NCBI GenBank assembly: GCA_900316565.1 | Contig: ONDK01000004.1 | Span: 17,222 to 81,221, forward strand | Source: an uncultured Prevotella sp. | Lineage (GTDB): Bacteria > Bacteroidota > Bacteroidia > Bacteroidales > Bacteroidaceae | Reading direction: 5' to 3' | Length of the DNA: 64,000 nt | Shown: piece by piece, positions 54,549-62,914 of the stretch | How the letters are laid out: the number at the start of each line of letters is the position of its first letter | Position numbering within the stretch: the stretch's first letter is position 1 | Notes under the pieces: model-generated | Databases searched by the model: none | Seen by the model: only the letters and a program-made list of their open reading frames with translations | Told to the model about the DNA's origin: nothing | Translations under genes and position numbers: made by a program

Positions 54549-56984
54549 TTATATATTAGCGATGCTCATGATATTGGCGAATACACCGGCAGCGGTAACA
54601 CCCGCACCGGCACCGTAGCCTTGTATGAGCATAGGATACTCCTTATATCTCTCCGTTGTGAGGAGGACTATATTGTTTGATCCCTCAAGATTATAGAAAG
54701 GATGATCCGGACCGACGGCCTTCAGTGCCACGCTGGTCTTTCCACCGTCCATGGTAGCCACAAACCGCCATTTTTTATGTTCTTTCTCAAGTTCTTTCCG
54801 GCGGCTCTCAAAGTCGGCGTCGAGTTCCGGCAGTCTCTTCCAAAAGTCGTCTACCGATCCTTTGAAGAATTCGTCGGGAACAAAGAGATGCTTCTCCACG
54901 TCAGCCTGTTCAACGCGGTAGCCGGCCTCACGCGTGAGGATGACCAACTTACGTATAACGTCAGTGCCGCTAAGGTCTATGCGCGGGTCGGGTTCAGAAT
55001 ATCCCTGTTCCTTGGCACGCCGCACGGTCTCAGAGAACGGCACGTCGGCACTTATCTCATTGAAGATGAAGTTCAACGTTCCGGAGAGCACGGCTTCGAT
55101 GCGCAGTATCTTATCACCGGAGTTGCGCAGGTCATTGATAGTGCCAATGATAGGCAGTCCGGCACCGACATTGGTCTCGAAGCGGAACTTCACACCTCTT
55201 GCTATGGCAGTCTTCTTCAGTTTCAGATAACTTTCGTAGTCGCTGGATGCCGCTATCTTGTTTGCTGCCACCACTGAGATATTGTTCTCCAGGAACGACT
55301 GGTAGAGGGCCGCAATGTCCTTCGACGCGGTACAGTCGACAAACACGGAGTTGAAAATGTTCATTGCGATGATATTGTCGCGGAGCTTTATTGCATCGCT
55401 GGGCTCACTGTTATGGAGTTCCTCCTTATAGTTTGAGAGGTCTATGCCGTCGCGGTTAAAGATGGCGTTGTGTGATGACGCTATGCCCACAACATTGAGC
55501 TTGAGACGCGAGCGCTGCTTGAGGTCCTCATACTGGTTACGTATCTGATCTATGAGCCGTCCGCCGACAGTGCCCACGCCACAGATGAAGAGGTTCAGCA
55601 CCTTGTATTCCGAGAGGAAGAACGAGTCGTGGAGTACGTTCAGCGACTTCCTCAGCGACTTTCCCTCTACGACGAATGAGATATTTGTTTCGCTGGCTCC
55701 CTGCGCACATGCTATCACGCTGATACCACTGCGTCCAAGGGTGCCGAAGAGTTTTCCCGCTATGCCGGCGGCATGCTTCATGTTCTCACCGACGATGGCT
55801 ATGGTGGCCAGTCCGCTTTCGGCGTGCATCGGGAACATCCGTCCGTCTTCTATCTCCGCCTTAAACTCCTCGTTGAGCACGCTGACGGCATTTTCTGCGT
55901 CAGCATCACGTACACCGATTGACGTGGAGTTCTCGGAGCTGGCCTGCGAAACCATGAACACGCTGATGCCGTTACTGGCCAGAGAAGTAAAAATTCTCCT
56001 GTTCACTCCCACCACGCCGACCATTGACAAACCGGTGACGGTGATGAGCGTCGTTCCGCTTATCGATGAGATACCCTTGATGGGTTTTCGGTCGTTGTCT
56101 ATCTTCTGCTTTATGATGGTACCCTTACCGTTAGGGTTGAAGGTGTTCTTTACCCTGATGGGGATATTGCGAACGCATACCGGGTATATCGTCGGTGGGT
56201 ATATGACCTTTGCTCCGAAGTTACAGAGCTCCATGGCCTCTATGTAACTGAGCTCGTTGATGGTGTAGGCGGTCTTGATGACATGCGGGTCAGCGGTCAT
56301 GAAGCCGTCCACGTCGGTCCATATCTCCAGCACCTCGGCATCGAGGGATGCCGCCACGATGGATGCCGTGTAGTCGCTACCTCCACGTCCCAAGTTCGTA
56401 ATGTCGCCGCTCTCGCTGTCACGGGCAATAAATCCGCCCATCACGCTGATACGCGGCAACTCGGCAAAGGTCTTCCTTACCAGTTGGTTGGTAAGCTCAG
56501 AGTCGAGACTGCGTCGTCCCTGCTGGTCATGAGTCTTGATGAAGTCGCGCGAGTCGAACCATTTTGCGCCACGGATAAGTGTGGCTACGATGTTCGAGCT
56601 CAGACGCTCTCCATAAGAGACGATGGCGTCCTGGGTCTTATGACTAAGGTCGTGGATGAGAAAAACTCCGTAGAAAAGGGATTGAAGTTGCTCGAAAAGC
56701 GCGTCTACCTTATTGAAAAGGGCCTCACGGTCGGCCGTGTCGGTGATGATAGTGTCTATCATGCTGTGATGCCGGTCTACAATAGCCTTGTAGTTTTCCT
56801 TCCAACTCTCGTCGCCTTTGTAGGCCTGCCGGGAAGTCTCCAACAACTTGTCAGTAATACCGCCAAGGGCACTGACTACAACAACGACTTCCTGATGCTT
56901 GGCCTCACGCTCTACTATGCTCTTCAAGCTGAGAATCGATTTCACGGAACCTACGGATGTTCCGCCGAATTTCAATACTTTCAT
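54549..56984 (-). CDS. thrA: bifunctional aspartokinase / homoserine dehydrogenase I
   Basis: 811 residues. The N-terminal aspartokinase opens with MKVLKFGGTSVGSV and has GRGGSDYTAS. A regulatory stretch with two ACT-like domains (about 310-455; TVTGLSMVGVVGVNRRIF, IAIVGENMKHAAGIAGKLF) follows. The C-terminal homoserine dehydrogenase starts at about 465 (NLFICGVGTVGGRLIDQI) with AANKIAAS, ETNVGAGLPIIGTINDL and GTLNFIFNEI. It performs the first and third steps from aspartate towards threonine. First gene of the thr run, 25 bases before apgM. Confidence 0.97.
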   Translation of the reverse strand: MKVLKFGGTSVGSVKSILSLKSIVEREAKHQEVVVVVSALGGITDKLLETSRQAYKGDESWKENYKAIVDRHHSMIDTIITDTADREALFNKVDALFEQLQSLFYGVFLIHDLSHKTQDAIVSYGERLSSNIVATLIRGAKWFDSRDFIKTHDQQGRRSLDSELTNQLVRKTFAELPRISVMGGFIARDSESGDITNLGRGGSDYTASIVAASLDAEVLEIWTDVDGFMTADPHVIKTAYTINELSYIEAMELCNFGAKVIYPPTIYPVCVRNIPIRVKNTFNPNGKGTIIKQKIDNDRKPIKGISSISGTTLITVTGLSMVGVVGVNRRIFTSLASNGISVFMVSQASSENSTSIGVRDADAENAVSVLNEEFKAEIEDGRMFPMHAESGLATIAIVGENMKHAAGIAGKLFGTLGRSGISVIACAQGASETNISFVVEGKSLRKSLNVLHDSFFLSEYKVLNLFICGVGTVGGRLIDQIRNQYEDLKQRSRLKLNVVGIASSHNAIFNRDGIDLSNYKEELHNSEPSDAIKLRDNIIAMNIFNSVFVDCTASKDIAALYQSFLENNISVVAANKIAASSDYESYLKLKKTAIARGVKFRFETNVGAGLPIIGTINDLRNSGDKILRIEAVLSGTLNFIFNEISADVPFSETVRRAKEQGYSEPDPRIDLSGTDVIRKLVILTREAGYRVEQADVEKHLFVPDEFFKGSVDDFWKRLPELDADFESRRKELEKEHKKWRFVATMDGGKTSVALKAVGPDHPFYNLEGSNNIVLLTTERYKEYPMLIQGYGAGAGVTAAGVFANIMSIANI

Positions 56985-57054
56985 TTACATTATTAATTAT
57001 GTGGTTATTATTAAGCACCCCCTCTTACAATAAGGGATATGCAAAACTTGGTTG

Positions 57055-57114
57055 CAAAAATACTAAGTTTTATTACAACGGCCAACTGTTTTACGATAAA
57101 ATTGTTTATTTTTG
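57055..57114. promoter_or_regulatory. divergent promoter pair between thrA and the FAD oxidoreductase
   Basis: TATTTTTG on the minus strand (57062-57055) with TTG at 57085-57083 serves thrA. TATTTTTG on the plus strand (57107-57114) serves the oxidoreductase at 57147. No Thr/Ile-rich leader peptide was found in the ~65-base thrA leader. Confidence 0.65.
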
Positions 57115-57146
57115 CACCAAAATACCCAATTAATGTTAGATTAGCG

Positions 57147-58820
57147 ATGACTTACGAATATCAGCTTCGCGTTCTTCCACAACAAGGATACAACGAAGAG
57201 GCCATAAAACAATATCTCTCCCGCGAGAAGGGACTGGACATAAGAACCATCAATGTCGTCAGGGTGCTGAAGAAAAGCATCGACGCACGGCAGAGAACCA
57301 TATACGTAAACCTTAAGGTGCGCGCCTACGTCAACGAGTATCCCGATGACGAGGCTTATCAGCCGACGGAATACCCCAATGTGGAGGGACGCCCGCAAGT
57401 AGTTGTCGTCGGTGAGGGACCCGGCGGTCTCTTCGCAGCCCTTAGGCTCATAGAGCTGGGCTACCGACCGTTGATAGTGGAGCGCGGCAAGGATGTGCGT
57501 GAACGGAAAAAGGATCTGGCGGCGATAACCAGGACACAGAAGGTGGACCCGGAGTCGAACTACTGTTTTGGCGAGGGCGGTGCCGGTGCTTACTCCGACG
57601 GAAAGCTATATACGAGGAGCAAGAAACGTGGCAACGTGGATAAAATCCTAAATGTCTTCTGCCAGCACGGGGCCTCCACCTCCATACTTTATGACGCCCA
57701 TCCGCACATTGGTACCGACAAACTGCCACGTGTCATTGAGAACATGCGCAACACTATTATAAGATGTGGCGGTGAGGTGCACTTCCAGACAAAGATGACA
57801 TCACTGCTCCTTGACAACAACGGCGACACTCCTCGTGTCGTGGGAGCTCAGGCCGTCTGCCTTCCAACGGGACAGGAGCTGACATTCCGTGGACCGGTCA
57901 TCCTTGCCACGGGTCATTCCGCACGCGACGTCTACCGCTACCTTGCCGGTGCCAGGATAGAGATAGAACCTAAAGGCATCGCCGTCGGTGTACGCCTTGA
58001 GCATCCGGCGAGTCTCATCGACAAGATACAGTACCACAGCAGCAACGGTAAAGGCAAGTTCCTGCCCACCGCCGAATATTCCATGGTAACGCAGGTCGAC
58101 GGCCGAGGCGTATATTCTTTCTGTATGTGTCCCGGCGGCTTCGTCATCCCTGCCGCCACGGGGCCGGAGCAGATCGTCACCAACGGCATGAGTCCCGCTA
58201 ACCGTGGCACACAATGGAGCAATTCCGGAATGGTCGTTGAGATAAGGCCGGAGGATGTGGAAAACGAGGCTTGCGCAGTGGCGGAAGGTGCAGTTGTGGG
58301 CAGCAACGCAATAACGGACAGTAGCACGGCAACATCCATAAAAGACAGTACGGCAAGTGAGCATCTACTTTCTGTCATGCATTTCCAGGAACAGTTGGAG
58401 CGGGCCACATGGCAACAGGGCAATATGCGGCAGACGGCTCCGGCTCAACGCATGGCCGACTTCGTTAATGGCCGCTTGAGTTACGACCTCCCCAAGTCGA
58501 GCTATGCGCCGGGCCTCATCTCCAGTCCTCTCCACTTCTGGATGCCGCCGTTCATCGTCACCCGTCTCCAGCAGGCCTTCAAGTTTTTCGGTAAGCATCA
58601 TCACGGTTTCCTTACCAACGAGGCGGTGATGATTGCCACGGAAACACGCACCAGCTCTCCTGTAAGAATTCTCCGTGACCGCGACACACTCATGCACATC
58701 AGCCTCCAGGGCCTCTTCCCTTGCGGTGAGGGTGCCGGCTATGCTGGTGGCATCGTCTCCGCCGGCATCGACGGAGAACGTTGTGCCGAGATGTGTGCGG
58801 AGTATCTGAAGGGGCTATAG
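57147..58820 (+). CDS. FAD-dependent oxidoreductase
   Basis: I place the start at the ATG at 57147 (MTYEYQLRVLPQQGYNEEAI); the earlier in-frame ATG at 57039 lies upstream of the -7 box and cannot be used. 557 residues. The N-terminal ~80-residue cap precedes the FAD Rossmann motif VVVVGEGPGGLFAALRLIELGYRPLIVERG (about 90-120). A second stretch CFGEGGAGAYSDGKLYTR and the C-terminal GEGAGYAGGIVSAGIDGERCAE are typical of the NAD(P)/FAD-dependent family related to Vibrio VP0956 and BT_3319 (from memory). Reaction unknown. Confidence 0.88.
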   Translation: MTYEYQLRVLPQQGYNEEAIKQYLSREKGLDIRTINVVRVLKKSIDARQRTIYVNLKVRAYVNEYPDDEAYQPTEYPNVEGRPQVVVVGEGPGGLFAALRLIELGYRPLIVERGKDVRERKKDLAAITRTQKVDPESNYCFGEGGAGAYSDGKLYTRSKKRGNVDKILNVFCQHGASTSILYDAHPHIGTDKLPRVIENMRNTIIRCGGEVHFQTKMTSLLLDNNGDTPRVVGAQAVCLPTGQELTFRGPVILATGHSARDVYRYLAGARIEIEPKGIAVGVRLEHPASLIDKIQYHSSNGKGKFLPTAEYSMVTQVDGRGVYSFCMCPGGFVIPAATGPEQIVTNGMSPANRGTQWSNSGMVVEIRPEDVENEACAVAEGAVVGSNAITDSSTATSIKDSTASEHLLSVMHFQEQLERATWQQGNMRQTAPAQRMADFVNGRLSYDLPKSSYAPGLISSPLHFWMPPFIVTRLQQAFKFFGKHHHGFLTNEAVMIATETRTSSPVRILRDRDTLMHISLQGLFPCGEGAGYAGGIVSAGIDGERCAEMCAEYLKGL

Positions 58821-58931
58821 CCCCTTTAACACCTATAGTCCCTATAGCTTCCTATAGCTTCTATAGACTCTATAGTCCCTATAGCTTCCTATAGCTTCTA
58901 TAGCTTCCTATAGTCCCTATAGCCTCTATAG
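58815..58931. repeat. CTATAG tandem array, 12 copies
   Basis: The palindrome CTATAG occurs at 58815, 58833, 58842, 58852, 58861, 58870, 58879, 58889, 58898, 58908, 58917 and 58926. After the first gap the spacing is 9 or 10 bases throughout. Linkers are pyrimidine-rich (CTTC, TCC, CTC). The first copy contains the TAG stop codon of the FAD oxidoreductase. Confidence 0.9.
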
Positions 58932-59059
58932 CCCCTAAAGGCTTATGCAAGGCCTGGCGGCGGATTGCTCCTCCCCATCCCAGGGAGAGTAAGAAAGGCA
59001 GATATCTCTGACGCAAAGGTACAAAAGCGAAAGTATTTATCGAGAAATGAAAACGAAAA

Positions 59060-59090
59060 AAGGAGTAAAGCGAAATGCTTTACTCCTTTT
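59060..59090 (-). terminator. terminator of the tRNA-Lys transcript
   Basis: AGGAGTAAAGC (59061-59071) pairs with GCTTTACTCCT (59077-59087). A T-run follows on the minus strand. Confidence 0.85.
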
Positions 59091-59094
59091 TTTG

Positions 59095-59167
59095 TGCGTC
59101 CTTAGGGATTCGAACCCTAGACCCACTGATTAAGAGTCAGTTGCTCTACCAGCTGAGCTAAGGACGC
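59095..59167 (-). tRNA. tRNA-Lys (CTT), copy 1
   Basis: Acceptor GCGTCCT (59167 downwards) pairs with AGGACGC (59102-59096), discriminator A at 59095. The anticodon loop gives CTT, and the T arm is GGGTTCGAATCCC. 73 bases, identical to the second copy. CCA is not encoded. Confidence 0.95.
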
Positions 59168-59209
59168 TTGCAAACAAATAATGCATCTGACGAAAGACAA
59201 AAGTCTTTG

Positions 59210-59282
59210 TGCGTCCTTAGGGATTCGAACCCTAGACCCACTGATTAAGAGTCAGTTGCTCTACCAGCTGAGCTAAGGACGC
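59210..59282 (-). tRNA. tRNA-Lys (CTT), copy 2
   Basis: Identical over all 73 bases to the copy at 59095-59167, 42 bases away; transcribed first. Anticodon CTT. The pair probably arose by tandem duplication. Confidence 0.95.
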
Positions 59283-59302
59283 TCATTTCTTGTTTGCGGG
59301 TG

Positions 59303-59333
59303 CAAAGGTACTGCTTTTTTATTATTCCGCAAA
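59303..59333 (-). promoter_or_regulatory. promoter of the tRNA-Lys pair
   Basis: On the minus strand, TTTG at 59333-59330, a 19-base spacer, then TACCTTTG at 59310-59303, about 20 bases before the first tRNA. Confidence 0.75.
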
Positions 59334-59436
59334 ATATATTTCGTCTTTTTTTCAAGAAAAATAAAAAATTTTCAAACACGCTAAGTTTATGTGACGTTAC
59401 AAAATTATGTAATAGTTTGACTTCCAACAATTAACT

Positions 59437-59898
59437 ATGACAATTCAGCACCGAAACTATAACTTCTCATTCTACAGAAAGAAAGATGAGACCAACTACA
59501 AGCTTGGCTTCTACCGCATCAAGAACAAATCCGAGAAAAACGACGTAATGACATCAGCCAACCGCGCTTATCTGCAGTTGCCCGGTAAGGAGACCGGTGG
59601 CACTACCCCGACTAACGAATGGGATAAATTTATCAGTTAGAACAAGGCTGACGCCATGGCAAAGGCTCAAACCTTCAATACCTTCGTCGTCGATTATCCA
59701 GACTGGAACGACAACGACGTTACAGGCATAAAGGAGATTGATGACAACAAGACTACCGAACCCAACCTCCATGTCAACAGCATCGTCTACGACATCGCAG
59801 GACGCGAGGTTACCACTTATGGCGCCATAGCTAATGGCTATGTCAGACTGCCGAAGGGTATCTACATCCTCAATGGCAAAAAGGTGATAATAAGATAA
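59437..59898 (+). pseudogene. detached C-terminal remnant of a secreted surface protein, with in-frame stop
   Basis: One continuous reading frame is broken only by TAG at 59638-59640. The part before (NYNFSFYRKKDETNYKLGFY, ANRAYLQLP) and the part after (DVTGIKEIDDN, IVYDIAGREV, VRLPKGIYILNGKKVIIR) together make the typical C-terminal tail of large Prevotella secreted proteins: KAYL.LP, then TGIxxI, then a G.YI.NGKKV end. The signal peptide and main body are absent. It is probably a relic left by deletion or transfer. Confidence 0.75.
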
Positions 59899-59931
59899 TG
59901 GATTTGTTTTACTTGCAACTAAGATTGTATT

Positions 59932-60138
59932 ATAAAGCGCAAATATATAAAGCCCACAACAGAACAGATTAATGTTGCGGCAACAGAGATATCGGCCGGC
60001 AGCCTGACAGAGGACGGTACTGTAAACACCGGAGACCCTGGAAAAGTACAGAGAACTGACGACGGCGATGAATACATAAACCTCTCTAAGAAGAACCTCT
60101 GGGCCGACAATGCGGACTCGTTGGACTCATGGGAGTGA
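59932..60138 (+). CDS. small YIKP-type protein, start codon apparently ATA
   Basis: A frame open from 59923 to TGA at 60138. Read from ATA at 59932 it gives a 68-residue product starting (M)KRKYIKPTTEQINVAATEIS and ending NLWADNADSLDSWE. It resembles the short Bacteroidetes proteins beginning MKKxYIxP that I remember near surface-protein genes. No ATG, GTG or TTG is available in frame upstream of KRKYIKP. So it is either a decayed gene or uses a rare start. It directly follows the broken surface-protein tail. Confidence 0.5.
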   Translation: MKRKYIKPTTEQINVAATEISAGSLTEDGTVNTGDPGKVQRTDDGDEYINLSKKNLWADNADSLDSWE

Positions 60139-60164
60139 CCAAATGAGCTAACATAAAAACACAT

Positions 60165-60209
60165 ACCGCCAAGCCATCCAATGCAGGGTGACTTGGCGGT
60201 TGTTTTTTT
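60165..60209 (+). terminator. intrinsic terminator after the YIKP-type gene
   Basis: ACCGCCAAG (60165-60173) pairs with CTTGGCGGT (60192-60200), followed by a T-run to 60209. Confidence 0.85.
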
Positions 60210-60269
60210 GATAGCCTTTAAGCCGGATTCTACAACGTTATGCTATTATTCTGCCATGGTCGGAAGCAA

Positions 60270-60425
60270 TCACAACATGCCAAGTTCGGCGAGAGCCCAT
60301 GCCAAGACTGCCATCATGATGAAACCGACAATAATGTTCCACAGACAACTTGAGATGCGTTTTATCAGAATGAAACCGACAACGACGACAATTATTATCG
60401 CCACAAAGTATTTCAAGTCTTCCAT
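60270..60425 (-). CDS. 51-residue membrane protein
   Basis: ATG at 60425, TGA at 60270-60272. MEDLKYFVAIIIVVVVGFIL, then IKRISSCLWN, then IIVGFIMMAVLAWALAELGML: two hydrophobic helices joined by a basic loop, a holin-like or small-helical-hairpin shape. It begins 20 bases after the pseudouridine synthase stop, so it is probably the last gene of the mazG run. Family not recognised. Confidence 0.65.
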   Translation of the reverse strand: MEDLKYFVAIIIVVVVGFILIKRISSCLWNIIVGFIMMAVLAWALAELGML

Positions 60426-60445
60426 AATGAGTCTTTAGAATATTT

Positions 60446-61333
60446 TCACTTAAACAACTTCCGGAAATCTGCAGGTATCTCTGTCTCGAATTCCATGCGC
60501 TTATGGTTTATAGGATGATAGAAACAGAGGATGTAAGCGTGAAGGCACAGCCGTCCGATAGGGTTATCACCATTGCCATACTTCACATCGCCACAGACGG
60601 GATGCCCCATATCGGCAGAGTGGACGCGTATCTGATTCTTACGTCCTGTCTCCAAACGATACTCCACAAGAGAATGGGTAGCGGTGCGGTCGAGAACATG
60701 GAAATGCGTGACGGCATATTTTCCGCCATTGTCCACAGGACTGCTGTAGGTGATATACGCGCGGTTGTCCTTCAGCCAGTTGGCTACAGTACCCTCGTCG
60801 TCCTCCATCTCGCCGCTGACGACAGCCACATAACGGCGGTCATAGACTATGTTGTGCCAGTCGTGCTCAAGGATCTGCTCCGTCTGAATATCCTTGGCAT
60901 ATATCATCAGGCCACTGGTATCACGGTCGAGGCGGTGCACCACATGCGCAGTGCAGTGCTGCCGCGTGCGCCGGAAATAGTCGTCGAGCACCGTCTTCAC
61001 GTTTAGCGTACTGTGACCTGCCGCCATACTGAGTATTCCCACATTTTTCTCTATGACCACGAGATACTGATCTTCATAGACGAGCTTTAAGAATTTGCTA
61101 TGGAAGGTATTGTTTTTCTTCGATTTGCTGACGCTGACCCTGTCGCCGTTGTGCAAAGGATAGTCGAACTGCGTGCGGAACTTGCCGTTGACCTTGATAC
61201 CGGAGTTCTTCAGCGTGGCCTTCACCTTGCTCTTGCTCTCCTTGAGATTGGAAAGAAGCCAGTCGAGGAGCGTGGCCTCACCACGAACGGTGTAGTTGGT
61301 ATAAGCGTCCTGTCGGTTATTAGTGATGTACAT
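60446..61333 (-). CDS. RluA-family pseudouridine synthase
   Basis: 295 residues. An S4-like RNA-binding part lies at about 18-75 (LLDWLLSNLKESKSKVKATLKNSGIKVNG). The catalytic domain has HRLDRDTSGLMIYAKD (catalytic Asp, about 137) and the family's LVEYRLETGRKNQIRVHSADMGHPVCGD. It converts uridine to pseudouridine in rRNA or tRNA; which site is not decided. It lies 62 bases after rnz. Confidence 0.93.
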   Translation of the reverse strand: MYITNNRQDAYTNYTVRGEATLLDWLLSNLKESKSKVKATLKNSGIKVNGKFRTQFDYPLHNGDRVSVSKSKKNNTFHSKFLKLVYEDQYLVVIEKNVGILSMAAGHSTLNVKTVLDDYFRRTRQHCTAHVVHRLDRDTSGLMIYAKDIQTEQILEHDWHNIVYDRRYVAVVSGEMEDDEGTVANWLKDNRAYITYSSPVDNGGKYAVTHFHVLDRTATHSLVEYRLETGRKNQIRVHSADMGHPVCGDVKYGNGDNPIGRLCLHAYILCFYHPINHKRMEFETEIPADFRKLFK

Positions 61334-61395
61334 AATTCGTTATATTAGTGATGGAATGATGAATGGGACGTAACGAGAGACACATGGCGGGGCGG

Positions 61396-62310
61396 TCATA
61401 CGAAAACCGTCATGCCCTCCTTTGTGAGAAAGGAGTTTGGAAAGACGGCGCGAGCCTCCATCAGTATTTTACTCTCATCGTTGTACCGGGCACTGTAATG
61501 TCCGAGAAGAAGTTTTCCGACGTGTGCCGCCTTGGCCACCTCGGCCGCCTCCTTTGCCGTACTGTGGAAATACATCCGCGCTCTGTCGGCATAGTCGCTG
61601 GCATATGTACTCTCATGATACAGCACGTCGACGCCCTCCACCTCCTTCCACAAATCGGGGACATACCGTGTGTCGGAGCAATAGGCATAACTCCGCGGCT
61701 TGTCAGCCGGCGTCACGAGGCGTGCATTGGCTATCGCCTCACCGTCCTCCGTGACCCAGTCGGCACCAGCCTTAATATTGTTTATCTGACTGAACGGAAT
61801 ACCATAGAAGTCGATCATGTCGCGGCGGATATGCGGCAGCGTGGGCTTCTCGCGGAAGAGATAACCAGCACACGGCACACGATGCTGCAGTGGGATGGTC
61901 TCTACTGTCAGACTTCTGTCCTCATAGACCACAGCACGAGTCTTTGTGTCCACAGGGAGGAAGACGACCTCAAAGCTAAGTTTATCACAGAATGTCGTAA
62001 TAAGCATATCGAGGACCGGTCCCAGCTCCTTCGGACCATAGATGCTGAGTGGTGCCGTACGCCCCATGAGTCCGAAGGTGGATATCATCCCTATCAGTCC
62101 GAAGCAGTGGTCGCCATGGAGATGACTTATGAATACGGCCTGCAGACGCTGGAAGTTTATCTTGCTCCGCCTCAGTTGGGTCTGTGTTCCCTCAGCACAG
62201 TCGACCATAAACATTTTTCCTCTTATCTCAACGACTTGCGATGAGGCGTTGTGCTGAAGGGTGGGCAGCGCACTGCCACAGCCCAAGATATGGATTTTAA
62301 ACAGTTCCAT
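61396..62310 (-). CDS. rnz: ribonuclease Z
   Basis: 304 residues. A metallo-beta-lactamase-fold endonuclease that cuts tRNA 3' trailers; needed here because none of the three tRNAs in the window encodes CCA. Motif HLHGDH (in FISHLHGDHCFGL), N-terminal ILGCGSALPT, CAEGTQ, PCAGYLF, and a C-terminal YHESTY and LLGHYSARY. It starts 12 bases after the lipoprotein stop. Confidence 0.95.
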   Translation of the reverse strand: MELFKIHILGCGSALPTLQHNASSQVVEIRGKMFMVDCAEGTQTQLRRSKINFQRLQAVFISHLHGDHCFGLIGMISTFGLMGRTAPLSIYGPKELGPVLDMLITTFCDKLSFEVVFLPVDTKTRAVVYEDRSLTVETIPLQHRVPCAGYLFREKPTLPHIRRDMIDFYGIPFSQINNIKAGADWVTEDGEAIANARLVTPADKPRSYAYCSDTRYVPDLWKEVEGVDVLYHESTYASDYADRARMYFHSTAKEAAEVAKAAHVGKLLLGHYSARYNDESKILMEARAVFPNSFLTKEGMTVFV

Positions 62311-62322
62311 GAATATCCCGGT

Positions 62323-62901
62323 TTACTGTTTCTTCAGTCTCGAATAAGCGAAGATGCCGTCATGGTTCTCCAACAGCAGCGAGTCACCGTCAAGACGGTC
62401 TATGTCGAAGGTATCACTGTTGAGCAACAGATGTCCGTTGAGTATTCTCCATGATGTCCATGGCCTGGCCTCGCCCTGCTGATGCGACTGAACAGTGCCG
62501 CCTTTCTCTATCTCAAAGTTCTTGTCCAGACTTGTCCATGTGGCCTGAAGGGTAGTAAGATTGATGGCCTTGGTAACGATTTTCTCGCCAAGGCCGTTGG
62601 TGCGGTAAGTAACAGCCATCTGGTCGCCCGCAGCCATACCGCCGAAGACGACATCGGAGTCGTTGTCAAGGTCGACAACAAATTCCCTGACGCTGTCATC
62701 ATCACATTTAAGCATGAAGCCACCGTGACCGCCGTCGACATAGGTGCCATACATTGTAGAGTCTTTCACTGTCTCAGCAGTCGCAGACGCCACGTTCGCA
62801 GAGTCGCCACTGCCGTTATTTCCATCATTCTTCGACGGCTTGCAGCCGAAGAACAGTCCTATAGTCATAAAGAATAATGCAAGAAGAGCTAATTTTCTCA
62901 T
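62323..62901 (-). CDS. lipoprotein with two small beta-rich domains
   Basis: 192 residues. Lipoprotein signal MRKLALLALFFMTIGLFFGC, lipidated Cys20, then a Ser/Asn/Gly-rich linker. The middle (about 45-115: MYGTYVDGGHGGFMLKCDDD, VFGGMAAGDQMAVTY) is beta-rich. The end (about 120-192: WRILNGHLLLNSDTFDIDRL, GDSLLLENHDGIFAYSR) resembles a lipocalin-like domain seen in other Bacteroidetes lipoproteins. Function unknown. It lies 13 bases after mazG and 12 before rnz. Confidence 0.75.
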   Translation of the reverse strand: MRKLALLALFFMTIGLFFGCKPSKNDGNNGSGDSANVASATAETVKDSTMYGTYVDGGHGGFMLKCDDDSVREFVVDLDNDSDVVFGGMAAGDQMAVTYRTNGLGEKIVTKAINLTTLQATWTSLDKNFEIEKGGTVQSHQQGEARPWTSWRILNGHLLLNSDTFDIDRLDGDSLLLENHDGIFAYSRLKKQ

Positions 62902-62914
62902 ATATCACAAAGTT

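Noticed and set aside
53255-54559. 434-codon plus-strand frame
   Set aside because: It is a shadow of the ApgM-like gene, which has clear metal-binding motifs on the minus strand. The frame is long only because of codon bias.
56985-57062. Possible Thr/Ile attenuator ahead of thrA
   Set aside because: The leader is about 65 bases without a Thr/Ile-rich frame or terminator hairpin.
58815-58931. CTATAG array as a CRISPR
   Set aside because: The repeats are 6 bases with 3-4 base linkers, with no spacers of CRISPR size and no cas genes in the window.
61363-62244. 293-codon plus-strand frame opposite rnz
   Set aside because: Ribonuclease Z is clear on the minus strand with HLHGDH; the opposite frame has no motif.
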